NCBI GenBank assembly: GCA_002495185.1
Contig: DAEB01000024.1
Location: forward strand, 45,578 to 91,165
DNA from: Thermoplasmata archaeon UBA184
GTDB lineage: Archaea > Thermoplasmatota > Thermoplasmata > Lutacidiplasmatales > UBA184
Length of the DNA stretch: 45,588 bases
Reading direction: 5' to 3'
A program made the translations under genes and the position numbers. Below the pieces are notes generated by a model, which had not been told where the DNA came from, searched no databases, and saw only the letters and a list, made by a program, of their open reading frames with translations. Positions 33,103 through 41,318 of this stretch are shown one piece after another. Position 1 is the stretch's first letter. The number at the start of each line of letters is the position of its first letter.

Positions 33103-34601
33103 GCCGGCCTCCCGACCGCCTGGGTGACCTGGTCCGAAGACGGTTCGCTGCCCCACCAGATCCCATAGCTCGCGGCCGCCTGGTAGACGAGAAGGCGGGA
33201 TCCGTCCTCGTAGGTAGCGCCGGAGCGCTCAGCGGCGATCCGGATCGCCGGATCGTCCGGGCCGTAGACCCAGTCGATGACGTGCACTCCGGGGCGGGCC
33301 CAGCCCAGGTTCGGCAGGGTCTCCGAGGAAGCGGCGCCCCGTCCCACCGTTGTGGCATGAACGACGAGGGAGGGTCGGACCTCTTCGGTCGCCCGCACCG
33401 ACCGAGCTCCGAACTCCCGGGAAACGGTTTCCGCGGCTTCCTCGCGACGCGACCAGACAAGGGCGTCAGCTCCCAGCGTGCGCGCGGCGGCCAGGGTCGC
33501 TCGGGCCGCGCCCCCGGCTCCGATCACCCCGACGGACGCTCCGTCCCAGAGAGCGGTCGAGCGGAGTTCCTCCATCCTCCGAAGGATCGCGGCGAGGTCG
33601 GTGTTCTCCGCGGCGATCTCGCCGTCGCGGAAGGTGAGCACGTTCGCTACTCCGCAGGCCGAGGCCCCGGGTCCAACCTCGGTCGCAAGCCGGAGCGCGG
33701 TCGCTTTGAAAGGATGAGTCACGTTGAGCCCACGGAACCCGCCGTCCACCAGGGCCGGAATGGCATCCACGAGTTCCTCGTCGCTCTCGAACTCGAGTCC
33801 GACGAACAGCCCCGGCCTCTTCTCGGCCCTCATCCATCGCGAGTGCAGGTCCGGGCTCCGAGAGTGTGCCACCGGACGTCCGACGATCGCGAACAAGGGC
33901 GCCGTTTCGGCCGGGGAGTCCAGGAAGGCCCGAAGGCGGTCGACCGGGATCTGGCTTGGCTCGACCGGGAGGGCGGCTCCGCCGCCGAGCCCCGTCGGGA
34001 GCGAGGCAAAAACCATCGGGAGACCCAGTCGCCGAGACCAGGCCCGAAGGAGGGCGCCCGAGGGGCCGAGCGTTGCCACAGTGAGGCTGTATTCGCCCCT
34101 CGGGGGGAGGTCCGGGACCAATTCACGCAAGGTCTGACCGACGGACGCCCGGGCTACCACCTTCCGGAGAGCTCCCGCCGGAACTTGGCAACGGACCAGC
34201 TGGGACCAGGCGTGCCGGTCGACCCCATGGAGGAGATGTGTCGACACGATGAGCTCCTGGACGCCCGGGCGGTGCAGGACTTCCGCCGCGGGAAGGTCGC
34301 GAGCGAGCTCCACATCGATCCACCGGAACGGATGGTGCGAGAAGCTCACCAGGAGGCGAAGCCGGATCTCGGGGTCGTCGGGCCCCTCGCCCCCTTCCGC
34401 CTTCGAGCGGAGCGTGGCGATGTGGGGGAGCGTGGTCGGGAACAGCTCGGCGACCCGCGCGCTCTCCTCGAGCGGAAATCGATCCAGGCGCAGTTCGACG
34501 ACGTGGGCGCCGGCCTCCCGCGCTTGGCGGGCCTGCGAGCGGGCCTCCGCGACGCTGCGGGCCGGGAGCGAGACCACCACGGCGGGAGGGTTCGAGCTCA
34601 T
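33099..34601 (-). CDS. aroDE: Bifunctional 3-dehydroquinate dehydratase / shikimate dehydrogenase
   Basis: A 500-residue fusion doing two consecutive steps. Residues ~1-235 are a type I dehydroquinase: ELRLDRF, TLRSKAEGG, catalytic His in VSTHLLHG and Schiff-base Lys in LRKVVARA. Residues ~240-500 are shikimate dehydrogenase: GRPVAHSRSPDLHSRWM, catalytic Lys in NVTHPFKATAL, Asp in ENTDLAA, NADP loop GVIGAGGAARA and the C-terminal YQAAASYGIWWG. The domains join without an obvious linker. The arrangement parallels plant DHQ-SDH; in most archaea aroD and aroE are separate. ATG 34601 overlaps aroB' by ATGA. Confidence 0.95.
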   Translation of the reverse strand: MSSNPPAVVVSLPARSVAEARSQARQAREAGAHVVELRLDRFPLEESARVAELFPTTLPHIATLRSKAEGGEGPDDPEIRLRLLVSFSHHPFRWIDVELARDLPAAEVLHRPGVQELIVSTHLLHGVDRHAWSQLVRCQVPAGALRKVVARASVGQTLRELVPDLPPRGEYSLTVATLGPSGALLRAWSRRLGLPMVFASLPTGLGGGAALPVEPSQIPVDRLRAFLDSPAETAPLFAIVGRPVAHSRSPDLHSRWMRAEKRPGLFVGLEFESDEELVDAIPALVDGGFRGLNVTHPFKATALRLATEVGPGASACGVANVLTFRDGEIAAENTDLAAILRRMEELRSTALWDGASVGVIGAGGAARATLAAARTLGADALVWSRREEAAETVSREFGARSVRATEEVRPSLVVHATTVGRGAASSETLPNLGWARPGVHVIDWVYGPDDPAIRIAAERSGATYEDGSRLLVYQAAASYGIWWGSEPSSDQVTQAVGRPA

Positions 34602-35629
34602 CGTTCCACGATCGTCTCCTCGATGGCCCGACCGAGGTGGCGGGCCGGGGTCATCCGGACCCCGTAGACCAGGGATCCCTTGTCGAGCATGGTCGTCGGG
34701 ATTCGGCCCCCCTCCGAAGAGAGTCGAACGGTCTCGGCCTCCTGAAGGAAGACCGTCCGCTCGACCCCCCCGACCGAGGCCGTCACGACCACGAGCGGTC
34801 TTCGTTCAATCTTGACCCGCCCGACGCGCACGGAGCGGGCCGGCCCTCGAGGTCGGCACGCCAGTACGGCCTCGCCGGGCTCGAGCTCCGAGAGATACCG
34901 CGTCGTTCCGTCCGCGAGGAGGACATAGGAGTGGGCGGCACCCGCGTTCACGCGGAACGGGCGGGGACGACTAAACTCCGAACCGACCGCCTCGCTGGCG
35001 ACGTGAAACAGGAACCCGGCCGCGCTTCCGACCAGGAGACCCTCCGACCCGTCGAGGAGCGAGGTTGTGTCGACGAGCACGCGATCCCCGATCCCCGCGG
35101 GGCGTACGGAGGTGACCGGGACGGTGGCCCAATCGAGGGACGTCGGCGCCTCTGCTTCGAGGAGACCCTCGACCTCGTCGACCTCCTGGGGCGTGCGGAC
35201 CGTTACAATCACTCGACGGGCGCCATGTTCGAGCGCTCCGAGCGCCCCGGAGACTTCGCGGGGTTCCCGCGCGAACACCCAGATCTCTCGGTCCGCTCCG
35301 GCGGCGGCGATGGCATTCTCGAGGGGGATGACGCGGTCCCCCGTCCATTCGATGGCGAGGATCCGGGTCGACGCCGGACCTCGGAGGGCGGCCTCGAGGG
35401 CGACGGGGTCTCCCACGCGCACCACGGGGATCGTCCCGGAGGGGCCGCTCTCGCGATCGAGGGAATCCTGGTGCCGGAAGAGTAACTCCTCTCCCGGCCG
35501 AGGGGCGAACCCGTCCTTCGAGCTGAGGACGAACCGGGTGAACCCTCGACGGCGCGCTCGTTCGACGATGGCCGCCTCATCGTCCGGGGCCGATCCGGTC
35601 GGTGCGATCAGCACACGGTCGTGGGTCAC
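34598..35629 (-). CDS. aroB': 3-Dehydroquinate synthase II
   Basis: Oxidatively deaminates and cyclises ADH to 3-dehydroquinate, the second step of the archaeal aromatic pathway; 343 aa. It is unrelated to bacterial AroB. The conserved RPFRVNAGAAHSYVL block, the DTTSLLDGSEGLLVGS stretch and the acidic C-terminal FLQEAETVRLSS region identify it. GTG 35629 lies 9 bases after aroA'. Confidence 0.95.
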   Translation of the reverse strand: MTHDRVLIAPTGSAPDDEAAIVERARRRGFTRFVLSSKDGFAPRPGEELLFRHQDSLDRESGPSGTIPVVRVGDPVALEAALRGPASTRILAIEWTGDRVIPLENAIAAAGADREIWVFAREPREVSGALGALEHGARRVIVTVRTPQEVDEVEGLLEAEAPTSLDWATVPVTSVRPAGIGDRVLVDTTSLLDGSEGLLVGSAAGFLFHVASEAVGSEFSRPRPFRVNAGAAHSYVLLADGTTRYLSELEPGEAVLACRPRGPARSVRVGRVKIERRPLVVVTASVGGVERTVFLQEAETVRLSSEGGRIPTTMLDKGSLVYGVRMTPARHLGRAIEETIVER

Positions 35630-35638
35630 GGCTCCAAC

Positions 35639-36391
35639 CTACCCCGATTCGTGAAGGATCTTCGAGATCCGTCGTGCGAGCGGGGCTACCGGTCGCCGCT
35701 GGAAGAGGTTCCTCCCGATGCAGATGCCGCCCCCGCCGGCCCGGACGCTCTCGGCCACGATCGCAAGGAACGCCTCCTCGTCGTCGAGGCGGACTCCGCC
35801 TCCGATCAGGACAGGGACCGGGGTGGTCCGACAGAGCTTCGCGAACTCCGCCGGGGAGCCCGGGTAGCTGGTCTTCACGATGTCCGCTCCCGTGTCGGCC
35901 GCCGCGCGCGCCGCATGGCGGAGCTCATCGGGAGTCCCCCCGCCCGTCTTCTTGACGTAAGCCATGCAAAGAAGCGGCAGGCCGAGCTTTCGACACTCGT
36001 CCACTGCGACGCCGAGGTCGCGCAGCATCTCGGGCTCCTCCGGAATCCCGAAGTTGACCTGGACGCTGAGGAGGTCCGCTCCGAGCCCGACCGCCTCCTC
36101 GGCGGTCCCGACCAGCACCTTCCGGTCCGAGGTCGTGCCGAGGCTCGTGGAGGCGGAGACGTGGATCCCGAGGAAGGTCGTGGGACGCAACGTGGGAGCG
36201 ATGTGTCGGACCGCCCCTTTCGTCACGATGAGCAGGTCGGCTCCCGCATCCTGAAGCTCCTCGGCGAGCGGAGCGACCTCCTCGAGTCCGTCGATCGGGC
36301 CCATCGACACCGGATGGTCGAGCGGCACGGAGAAGAGCTTGCGCTGAGAGCTCGGAAACAGTCGCTTCAGCCGGATCGTCTTTCCTTCCAT
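35639..36391 (-). CDS. aroA': 2-Amino-3,7-dideoxy-D-threo-hept-6-ulosonate (ADH) synthase
   Basis: Condenses aspartate semialdehyde with 6-deoxy-5-ketofructose 1-phosphate, the first step of the archaeal aromatic pathway; 250 aa. Class I aldolase-type TIM barrel with VPLDHPVSMGPIDG at the N-terminus, catalytic Lys in DIVKTSYPG, the MAYVKK strand and GGGVRLDDEE. It opens the aromatic operon. Unlike most operon-first genes here, it has a clear Shine-Dalgarno (GGAGGG, 36396-36401), which implies a 5' leader. Aldolases of the fructose-bisphosphate type are close relatives, but adjacency to aroB' decides the call. Confidence 0.95.
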   Translation of the reverse strand: MEGKTIRLKRLFPSSQRKLFSVPLDHPVSMGPIDGLEEVAPLAEELQDAGADLLIVTKGAVRHIAPTLRPTTFLGIHVSASTSLGTTSDRKVLVGTAEEAVGLGADLLSVQVNFGIPEEPEMLRDLGVAVDECRKLGLPLLCMAYVKKTGGGTPDELRHAARAAADTGADIVKTSYPGSPAEFAKLCRTTPVPVLIGGGVRLDDEEAFLAIVAESVRAGGGGICIGRNLFQRRPVAPLARRISKILHESG

Positions 36392-36568
36392 GGATCCCTC
36401 CTTCGGTTTTCCTTCGTTTCATTGGAGGGCCAAGAGAACGCGGTCCGGAAGCGTGTCGAGCACGCTGGGACGGCGCCCTCCCGGCGCCTCCCCTTCACCA
36501 GAGCCAGGTCTCGACAGCCCGAACGGACTCTCGCCCGGATCGGGCGGGAACGGTCGCGGCTGTCATCG
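36392..36568 (-). promoter_or_regulatory. Structured 5' leader of the aromatic operon
   Basis: Three perfect stem-loops lie in this stretch: 36450-36466 (AGCGTG/CACGCT, 5-base loop), 36472-36488 (GGCGCC/GGCGCC, loop CTCCC) and 36532-36546 (CGCCCG/CGGGCG, loop GAT). On the transcript, CCCUCC (36429-36424) is fully complementary to the Shine-Dalgarno GGAGGG (36401-36396) and could hide it. The longer GCCCUCC (36430-36424) can instead pair with GGAGGGC inside the second hairpin. A switch between the two is an inference; GC richness makes chance hairpins common. Confidence 0.45.
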
Positions 36569-36589
36569 ACCCGAGCCACCTTGACGGTC

Positions 36590-36598
36590 CTATTTAGC
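36590..36598 (-). promoter_or_regulatory. TATA-like box for the aromatic operon
   Basis: Minus-strand GCTAAATAG overlaps the stop codon of the upstream oxidase gene. It closely matches the box of that gene (CAAATAGG). Transcription would begin near 36568 and leave a ~177-base leader before aroA'. Confidence 0.4.
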
Positions 36599-37330
36599 CT
36601 TCGTCGGGCGCGATTCGGAAATCGTCCCGGCGAGAACCCCGTCCACGAGGAGCGCGTGGATGGAGAAGCCGCGCAGCATCTGCTCCCACATCTGCTTGCG
36701 GATTTCAGGGGTCGACGCGAATGCCGCCACGATCTGACCTACCCACTCGCTGTGCTCGACGTCGGCCGTCACGTGGAGGGTGTAGTACTCGAGGTGCAGC
36801 TCGTCGACCCCGTAGTGGTTTCGGAACGCGGGCAGGAGGCGGGCGCAGAGCTCGACATTCGGCGGCTCCGACGAGCCGGCCGCCGAGACGTAGAAGGTGT
36901 TCACCCGGTTCGTGTAGAGAAAATCGTCGATCGCGACCATCGTGCTTGGAAGGAGTGGCGCGTAAACGACGTCCGAGCGGCGGAGCCCGAGGCCTTCGCA
37001 GAATCGCAGCCAGAGCTCGGGATGTCCGGGCGCCTTCCCCTTCGGGTCGCCGGCCTCTTCGACGAGCTGGTCGAGGATCATCCGCCGGTAGGGGTCGTTC
37101 GTCGGATCCCAGGAGCAGTTCGAGAACCGCTCCGCCATCGCGATCGGTACGGATGCGAGCCAGGGGTAGAACTGCTTCACCCAGGCGTGGACGAGCGGCC
37201 GAGGGGCTTCGCCCCGCTCGAGGCGTCCGAAGAACGGGTGGGTCTTGAACGGGTGGTTCGCCATCTTGAACTTCGTCAGCTCGTCGCGGAACCGGGCGCC
37301 CTCGAAGCGAACCCAGGGTGGCTCGACCAT
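36590..37330 (-). CDS. TenA/PqqC-like, heme-oxygenase-fold di-iron oxidase candidate
   Basis: A 246-residue all-helical protein of the PqqC/TenA superfamily. Probable ligands: Glu in DQLVEEAGD and His in APGHPELW in the first half. In the second, ELHLEYYTLHVTADVEH contains Glu and the H-x3-D-x2-H triplet typical of heme-oxygenase-like di-iron oxidases (the CADD, UndA and BesC group). There is no cofactor-binding signature of thiaminase TenA. ATG 37330 sits 25 bases from a CAAATAGG box, so leaderless. It lies directly upstream of the aromatic operon on the same strand, 198 bases away. The substrate is unknown; a CADD-like role in aromatic/4-aminobenzoate metabolism is speculation. Confidence 0.8.
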   Translation of the reverse strand: MVEPPWVRFEGARFRDELTKFKMANHPFKTHPFFGRLERGEAPRPLVHAWVKQFYPWLASVPIAMAERFSNCSWDPTNDPYRRMILDQLVEEAGDPKGKAPGHPELWLRFCEGLGLRRSDVVYAPLLPSTMVAIDDFLYTNRVNTFYVSAAGSSEPPNVELCARLLPAFRNHYGVDELHLEYYTLHVTADVEHSEWVGQIVAAFASTPEIRKQMWEQMLRGFSIHALLVDGVLAGTISESRPTKAK

Positions 37331-37350
37331 CGTCGCGCCGAGCGGGCCAC

Positions 37351-37358
37351 CCTATTTG
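37351..37358 (-). promoter_or_regulatory. TATA box of the di-iron oxidase candidate
   Basis: Minus-strand CCAAATAGG region, centred 25 bases before ATG 37330, in the 69-base divergent gap to the CoA-transferase gene. Confidence 0.5.
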
Positions 37359-37399
37359 GTCGGCGGGGTTTCGTTCTGAACCTCCCGAGTTATCGAGAG

Positions 37400-38734
37400 A
37401 TGTCCCGGTCGGGGGGCGTGTCCAACGCCCTTCCGCGCGACGCCGCCCTCGTTCCTCCGTTCGGCCCGCTCGAGGGAGTACGGGTACTCGATTCGGCCCG
37501 CTTCGTCGCCGGACCCTGGGCGGCGACGTACCTCGGGGAGTTTGGGACTCGGGTCATCCACGTCGAAGGACCCCCGTTCGAGCCACCGTATTCTGACCCG
37601 ACGCGGACGCTCCGCCCCGTGCTCGAGGGAGGAGCCCCGGGAGAGGTCGTCTCCGAGTCGTGGGTCCAGTACTCGCGGAACAAGCTCTCGGTCGGCCTCG
37701 ACCTTCGCCGGCCGGAGGGTCGGGAGCTCTTCTTGCGACTCGCGAAGGAATCGGACATCTGGATCGAGTCGTCCCGGCCGGGGACGTACGACAAGCTCTC
37801 ACTCTCCGACCAGGAGGTCTGGGATGCGAACCCTCGCCTCACGATCGTTCACGTCTCGGGCTATGGACGGACGGGACAAGCCGAGCGGCTCGCTGCTCCG
37901 TCCTACGACCTCACCGCCCAGGCGTACAGTGGCTACCTCTCGCTCCAGGGGAACCCGGACCCCGAGCCCCCGATGCGTTCGGGGACCGCCTTGAATGACA
38001 CCGTGACGGGACTCGCGGCCGCGACGGCCGGCTTGATGGGGTACATTCATGCGCAGCGGACGGGAAGGGGTCAGTCCGTTGACGTAGCTCAGTACGAAGT
38101 GTTCTTCATCCTCCTCGAGAACCTCGCGATCGACTACTTCATGCGCGGAGTGGTTCGGGCCCGACACGGTTCGGCCCATGCGCGCCTCCACCCGTACGAC
38201 GTCCACCGCGCTCGGGACGGTTGGGTCGTCGTGGCCGCTCCGACGCCCGAAGCATGGACGCATCTCCGAGAACTGATCGGGTTCACGGACCCCGCCTATG
38301 ACGACCGCGACTATCGCCTCGCGCACCGAGAGACCGTCGACCGGGCGATCGAGGAGTTCTGCCGCGATCGCACGCGGGACCAACTCGAGGAGCTCGGTCG
38401 AGCGCACGATGTCGCCATCCACCGTGTCTTCGATGTCGCGGACATCGCTCGGGACCCCCACTACCGGGAGCGCGACATGTTCGTCGAATGGGACGACCCG
38501 GTCGCCGGGCGGGTCAAGGGGGCGGGAGTCGCCCCGAAGTTCTCCGGCACCCCCGGCGGCGTGTGGAGGGGCGCGCCGTGGCTCGGGGAGGACAACCAGC
38601 GAGTGTTCGGCGGCCTGCTCGGGCTCTCGGACGAGCGACTCCGAGAGCTGACGTCTGCGGGCGTGATCGGCGAGCGAGCCCCCTCGGGGGGTCCGAACCT
38701 CAAACCCCCCTACTTTGCCATCGAGGGGCTCTAA
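37400..38734 (+). CDS. Class III CoA-transferase (CaiB/BaiF family)
   Basis: Moves CoA between carboxylic acids; 444 aa. N-terminal block LEGVRVLDSARFVAGPWAATYLGEFG followed by VIHVEGP. VQYSRNKLSVGLDLRRPEGRELF and SGYGRTGQ are family hallmarks. The catalytic Asp is likely in SYDLTAQAYSG, and GRGQSVDVAQYE follows. ATG 37400 gives the standard start; the 590 codons before it in frame are shadow sequence over the divergent genes. It is followed after 4 bases by an acyl-CoA dehydrogenase, as in CaiB-CaiA carnitine-type or other acid activation-oxidation pairs. The substrate is not deducible. Confidence 0.9.
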   Translation: MSRSGGVSNALPRDAALVPPFGPLEGVRVLDSARFVAGPWAATYLGEFGTRVIHVEGPPFEPPYSDPTRTLRPVLEGGAPGEVVSESWVQYSRNKLSVGLDLRRPEGRELFLRLAKESDIWIESSRPGTYDKLSLSDQEVWDANPRLTIVHVSGYGRTGQAERLAAPSYDLTAQAYSGYLSLQGNPDPEPPMRSGTALNDTVTGLAAATAGLMGYIHAQRTGRGQSVDVAQYEVFFILLENLAIDYFMRGVVRARHGSAHARLHPYDVHRARDGWVVVAAPTPEAWTHLRELIGFTDPAYDDRDYRLAHRETVDRAIEEFCRDRTRDQLEELGRAHDVAIHRVFDVADIARDPHYRERDMFVEWDDPVAGRVKGAGVAPKFSGTPGGVWRGAPWLGEDNQRVFGGLLGLSDERLRELTSAGVIGERAPSGGPNLKPPYFAIEGL

Positions 38735-38738
38735 CGGG

Positions 38739-39890
38739 ATGCCCGTCCTCCCACCCCTTTCCGACGACCCGCTTGTCCGGGAGGTGAGTGAATTCGTCCG
38801 GGAGAACGACCTGGCCCGGAGATACCGGGAGCTGGACCGGTCGCCCTCGTTCCCGTGGGAGGAGTTCCGTGCTTTGGGTCGGGCCGGCCTCTTGGGGCTG
38901 CGGACCTCGTCGGCGCTCGGGGGGCGGGCGGCTCCGTTACCCCGGGTGGGGGCCGCCTTGTTCCACATCGCCTACCGATCGGGGACCGCGTTCGGGAAGG
39001 TCTGCCTTCAGCCGGAGTTCTCGTCAGTGCTGGCGGCGCACGGCTCCCCCGAGCTCGTGAAGGAGTGGTTCCGCCCGATGATGCGGGGAGAGAAGCTGAT
39101 CGGGAACCAGATCACGGAACCGGGGGCCGGGTCGGACGCGCTCGCGTTGGCGCTGTCCGTGGACCGGGACGGTAACGATTACGTGCTCACGGGCGAGAAG
39201 AGTGAGGTAGCCCTCTGCCTGGACGCCGATGCGGCCATCGTGTACGGAAAGGTCTCGGAGGGAGAATCCCGCGGAGGCGTCACCGCCTTTCTGGTTCCCC
39301 AGGACCTGTCCGGCGTGACCCGCGTCCCGACGTCGGGCGACCTCGGAGAGCGCTGGCAACGCCGCGGAGCCGTACGCTACGACCACGTCCGGGTCCCTGA
39401 GCGATTTCGGATCGGTGCAGAGGGGAAGGCGTTCGGATACCTGAGGGACGAGCTCACACAGGAGCGAGCGCTTCTCGCCGCCATCTACCTGGGAGCTGCG
39501 TTCGCTTCCTGGGAAGAGACGGTGAGTCACGTCCAGCGCCGGGAGGTATTCGGCAAGCCGCTCCTCCGGCAAGAAGGGGTCTCCTTCTCGCTGGTCCAGG
39601 ACGAGGCCCGGCTCACGTCGGATTGGCTGTTTGTCGAGAACGCCCTGGCTCGTCTCGACCGCGGGGAACCCGCGGCGGCCGAGGCGGCGATGTCCAAGTG
39701 GCTTGCGGTCGAGGACGGGCTCCGCGCGATCGACCATGCGATCCAGTTCCACGGGGGCCGTGGTTACTCCCGGGACCTTCCGCATGAACAGCGATGGCGA
39801 GACGTCCGAAGCGGGGGCATCGCCCATGGCCCGGCCGAGGTCATGCTGCTCGTCGCGGCCCATGAACTGAGAACTCGCGGGACCACGTAG
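38739..39890 (+). CDS. Acyl-CoA dehydrogenase family flavoprotein
   Basis: A 383-residue FAD enzyme. NQITEPGAGSDALAL is the flavin/substrate signature, followed by DYVLTGEKSEVALCLDADAAIVYGKV. The C-terminal helical domain has QFHGGRGYSRDLPHEQRWRDVR, the second family pattern. The usual catalytic Glu is not obvious: the region SGGIAHGPAEVM ends with Glu close to the expected place. ATG 38739 lies 4 bases after the CoA-transferase stop. It probably oxidises or reduces the CoA thioester made by its neighbour. Confidence 0.88.
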   Translation: MPVLPPLSDDPLVREVSEFVRENDLARRYRELDRSPSFPWEEFRALGRAGLLGLRTSSALGGRAAPLPRVGAALFHIAYRSGTAFGKVCLQPEFSSVLAAHGSPELVKEWFRPMMRGEKLIGNQITEPGAGSDALALALSVDRDGNDYVLTGEKSEVALCLDADAAIVYGKVSEGESRGGVTAFLVPQDLSGVTRVPTSGDLGERWQRRGAVRYDHVRVPERFRIGAEGKAFGYLRDELTQERALLAAIYLGAAFASWEETVSHVQRREVFGKPLLRQEGVSFSLVQDEARLTSDWLFVENALARLDRGEPAAAEAAMSKWLAVEDGLRAIDHAIQFHGGRGYSRDLPHEQRWRDVRSGGIAHGPAEVMLLVAAHELRTRGTT

Positions 39891-39947
39891 AGAGCCGGAT
39901 CCCCTGGCGGGGCTTCTCCGTCGGCCCGGACGGTGCGAACGTATCCG

Positions 39948-39955
39948 ATATAATT
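39948..39955 (+). promoter_or_regulatory. TATA box of the membrane redox module
   Basis: ATATAATT is one of the most AT-rich sites in the window, centred about 26 bases before GTG 39977. The surrounding CCGA...TCGG arms are inverted. It argues for an independent leaderless transcript for the two genes that follow. Confidence 0.6.
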
Positions 39956-39976
39956 CGGACCCTAAGTTACGACCTC

Positions 39977-41287
39977 GTGTCGGAGGCGCAGAACGACCCC
40001 TCCTACGTTCCGTACCTGCGCACGGTGGTCTCCCGGTTCCTCGCTCTGCCCATAGTGCGGCTTCTGACCCTGCACGAGGTTCGGGGCTACCTGCGACGCT
40101 CCCACGCCCGGGGGCTCGCGGGGTTCATCGCCGTCGCGTACGCCCTGGGGTCCATGCTCATGGGCGGAATGCTCATTCTCGCCCGCTTCCCGGGGGGGTA
40201 CAACGTCCTCATCCTCTGGGGCAATGCGCTCGGCCTTCAGCCGTGGAACTACCCGGGGCTCTTGATCGAAGCACCTTGGGGATTCGTGATACTTCCGTTC
40301 TTCGCGACGCTCTCGATGGTGGTCGTCTCGGCAGGCGTCGGTCTCGGAATGGCGGTCGCCATCCTGCTCGGTGTCCAACTGGTTCGGTCTCGCCGGTCAA
40401 CTTCCGGCCGCCCCGTCGCCTCAGGAACGATCGCAGGCCTCACCCCAGCGATGATCGCACTGGTCACGCTCGGAGCTTGCTGCTCTACCACGGCGGCGGC
40501 GACCGCAGGAGTGTGGCTCGTGGCCCAAGCCAGCGGCTCGTCCGTGACCAACCTTCTCACCAACAACTGGTTCCTGGGGATCTTCCAGATCGTGGTCGTG
40601 TACGTCGCGCTGATCGCCCAGGAGCTCCTGCTTCAGATGTACCGAAGCCTCTTCGCGGCGGGGGACCCGGGCTACGCGGGGCCGATGCCCGCGTCACGGC
40701 CCCTCGACGCGAGGGCGGTCGCGGGCGGCGCGCTTCGCATCGCGCTGGTCGCCGCCGGCATCACCTGGGTCCTCACGGTCTTGGCGGATTGGACCACCCA
40801 GAGTCCGGGAAGCGCGAACGCGGCCGTCTGGTTCAATTGGCTCGTGGAGCATTTCCTTGTCGGGGGAGCCGCGGTTCTGGTCGCTCTAGCGCCCCAGACC
40901 GTGCGCGGGTGGCTCGGCGTCCTGGGGCCCAGCGCCAGGAGCCGTATCGTGCGGTCGGTCCTTCTCGCCGGGGCATGGGCGTTGGGAGGCTGGGTTCCCC
41001 CTCCGCTTGCCGGAGCGGGGATCGAAGGGTTCGGAAACGAGCTCCTAGGGATCCTCGGAATCTCATCTTCGTGGGGGGCGGTCTCCCCCGGGGTCGTGCC
41101 TGGGCCGGTTCTCGCCTTCCAGTGGGGCTTCCAATACATGCTCCTCGCCGGTTTTGCGGCTTGGGTCTCGCTCTCGCCGCGGATGACCCTGGATTGGCTC
41201 GGCGGACCGGACGACGCCTCTTGGTCCCGACCGGGGTTGACCGAGGTCGTGACGGCCGTCCCCGCTCCCGCGGGAGCGGTGCGGTAG
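39977..41287 (+). CDS. Polytopic membrane protein with Cys-Cys-Ser motif, unknown
   Basis: A 436-residue protein with about nine hydrophobic segments and a ~40-residue basic cytosolic N-terminus. The fourth segment carries LGACCSTTAAATAGVW: two adjacent Cys in a small-residue helix, the only Cys pair in the protein and a possible metal or redox site. QPWNYPG and WFNWLVEHFLVGG suggest functional loops, and His in the latter is a candidate ligand. The start GTG 39977 fits the TATA box. The next gene, 31 bases on, encodes a membrane ferredoxin, so the two probably form a complex. No family recognised; it resembles neither cytochrome b nor NrfD by visible motifs. Confidence 0.8.
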   Translation: MSEAQNDPSYVPYLRTVVSRFLALPIVRLLTLHEVRGYLRRSHARGLAGFIAVAYALGSMLMGGMLILARFPGGYNVLILWGNALGLQPWNYPGLLIEAPWGFVILPFFATLSMVVVSAGVGLGMAVAILLGVQLVRSRRSTSGRPVASGTIAGLTPAMIALVTLGACCSTTAAATAGVWLVAQASGSSVTNLLTNNWFLGIFQIVVVYVALIAQELLLQMYRSLFAAGDPGYAGPMPASRPLDARAVAGGALRIALVAAGITWVLTVLADWTTQSPGSANAAVWFNWLVEHFLVGGAAVLVALAPQTVRGWLGVLGPSARSRIVRSVLLAGAWALGGWVPPPLAGAGIEGFGNELLGILGISSSWGAVSPGVVPGPVLAFQWGFQYMLLAGFAAWVSLSPRMTLDWLGGPDDASWSRPGLTEVVTAVPAPAGAVR

Positions 41288-41318
41288 GGGTGCGCGCGAG
41301 AAGCTCCCGGGGCCCCGA

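Noticed and set aside
32231..33460. 410-codon extension of the aroA frame
   Set aside because: It reads the shikimate kinase and aroDE genes in the wrong frame; GTG 32230 gives normal EPSP synthase length.
35925..36422. Frame starting in the aromatic-operon leader as a leader peptide
   Set aside because: No Trp, Phe or Tyr codon cluster, and it runs on as an out-of-frame shadow through aroA'.
35621..37399. 590-codon extension of the CoA-transferase frame on the plus strand
   Set aside because: It is antisense to aroA' and the di-iron oxidase candidate; normal family length begins at 37400.
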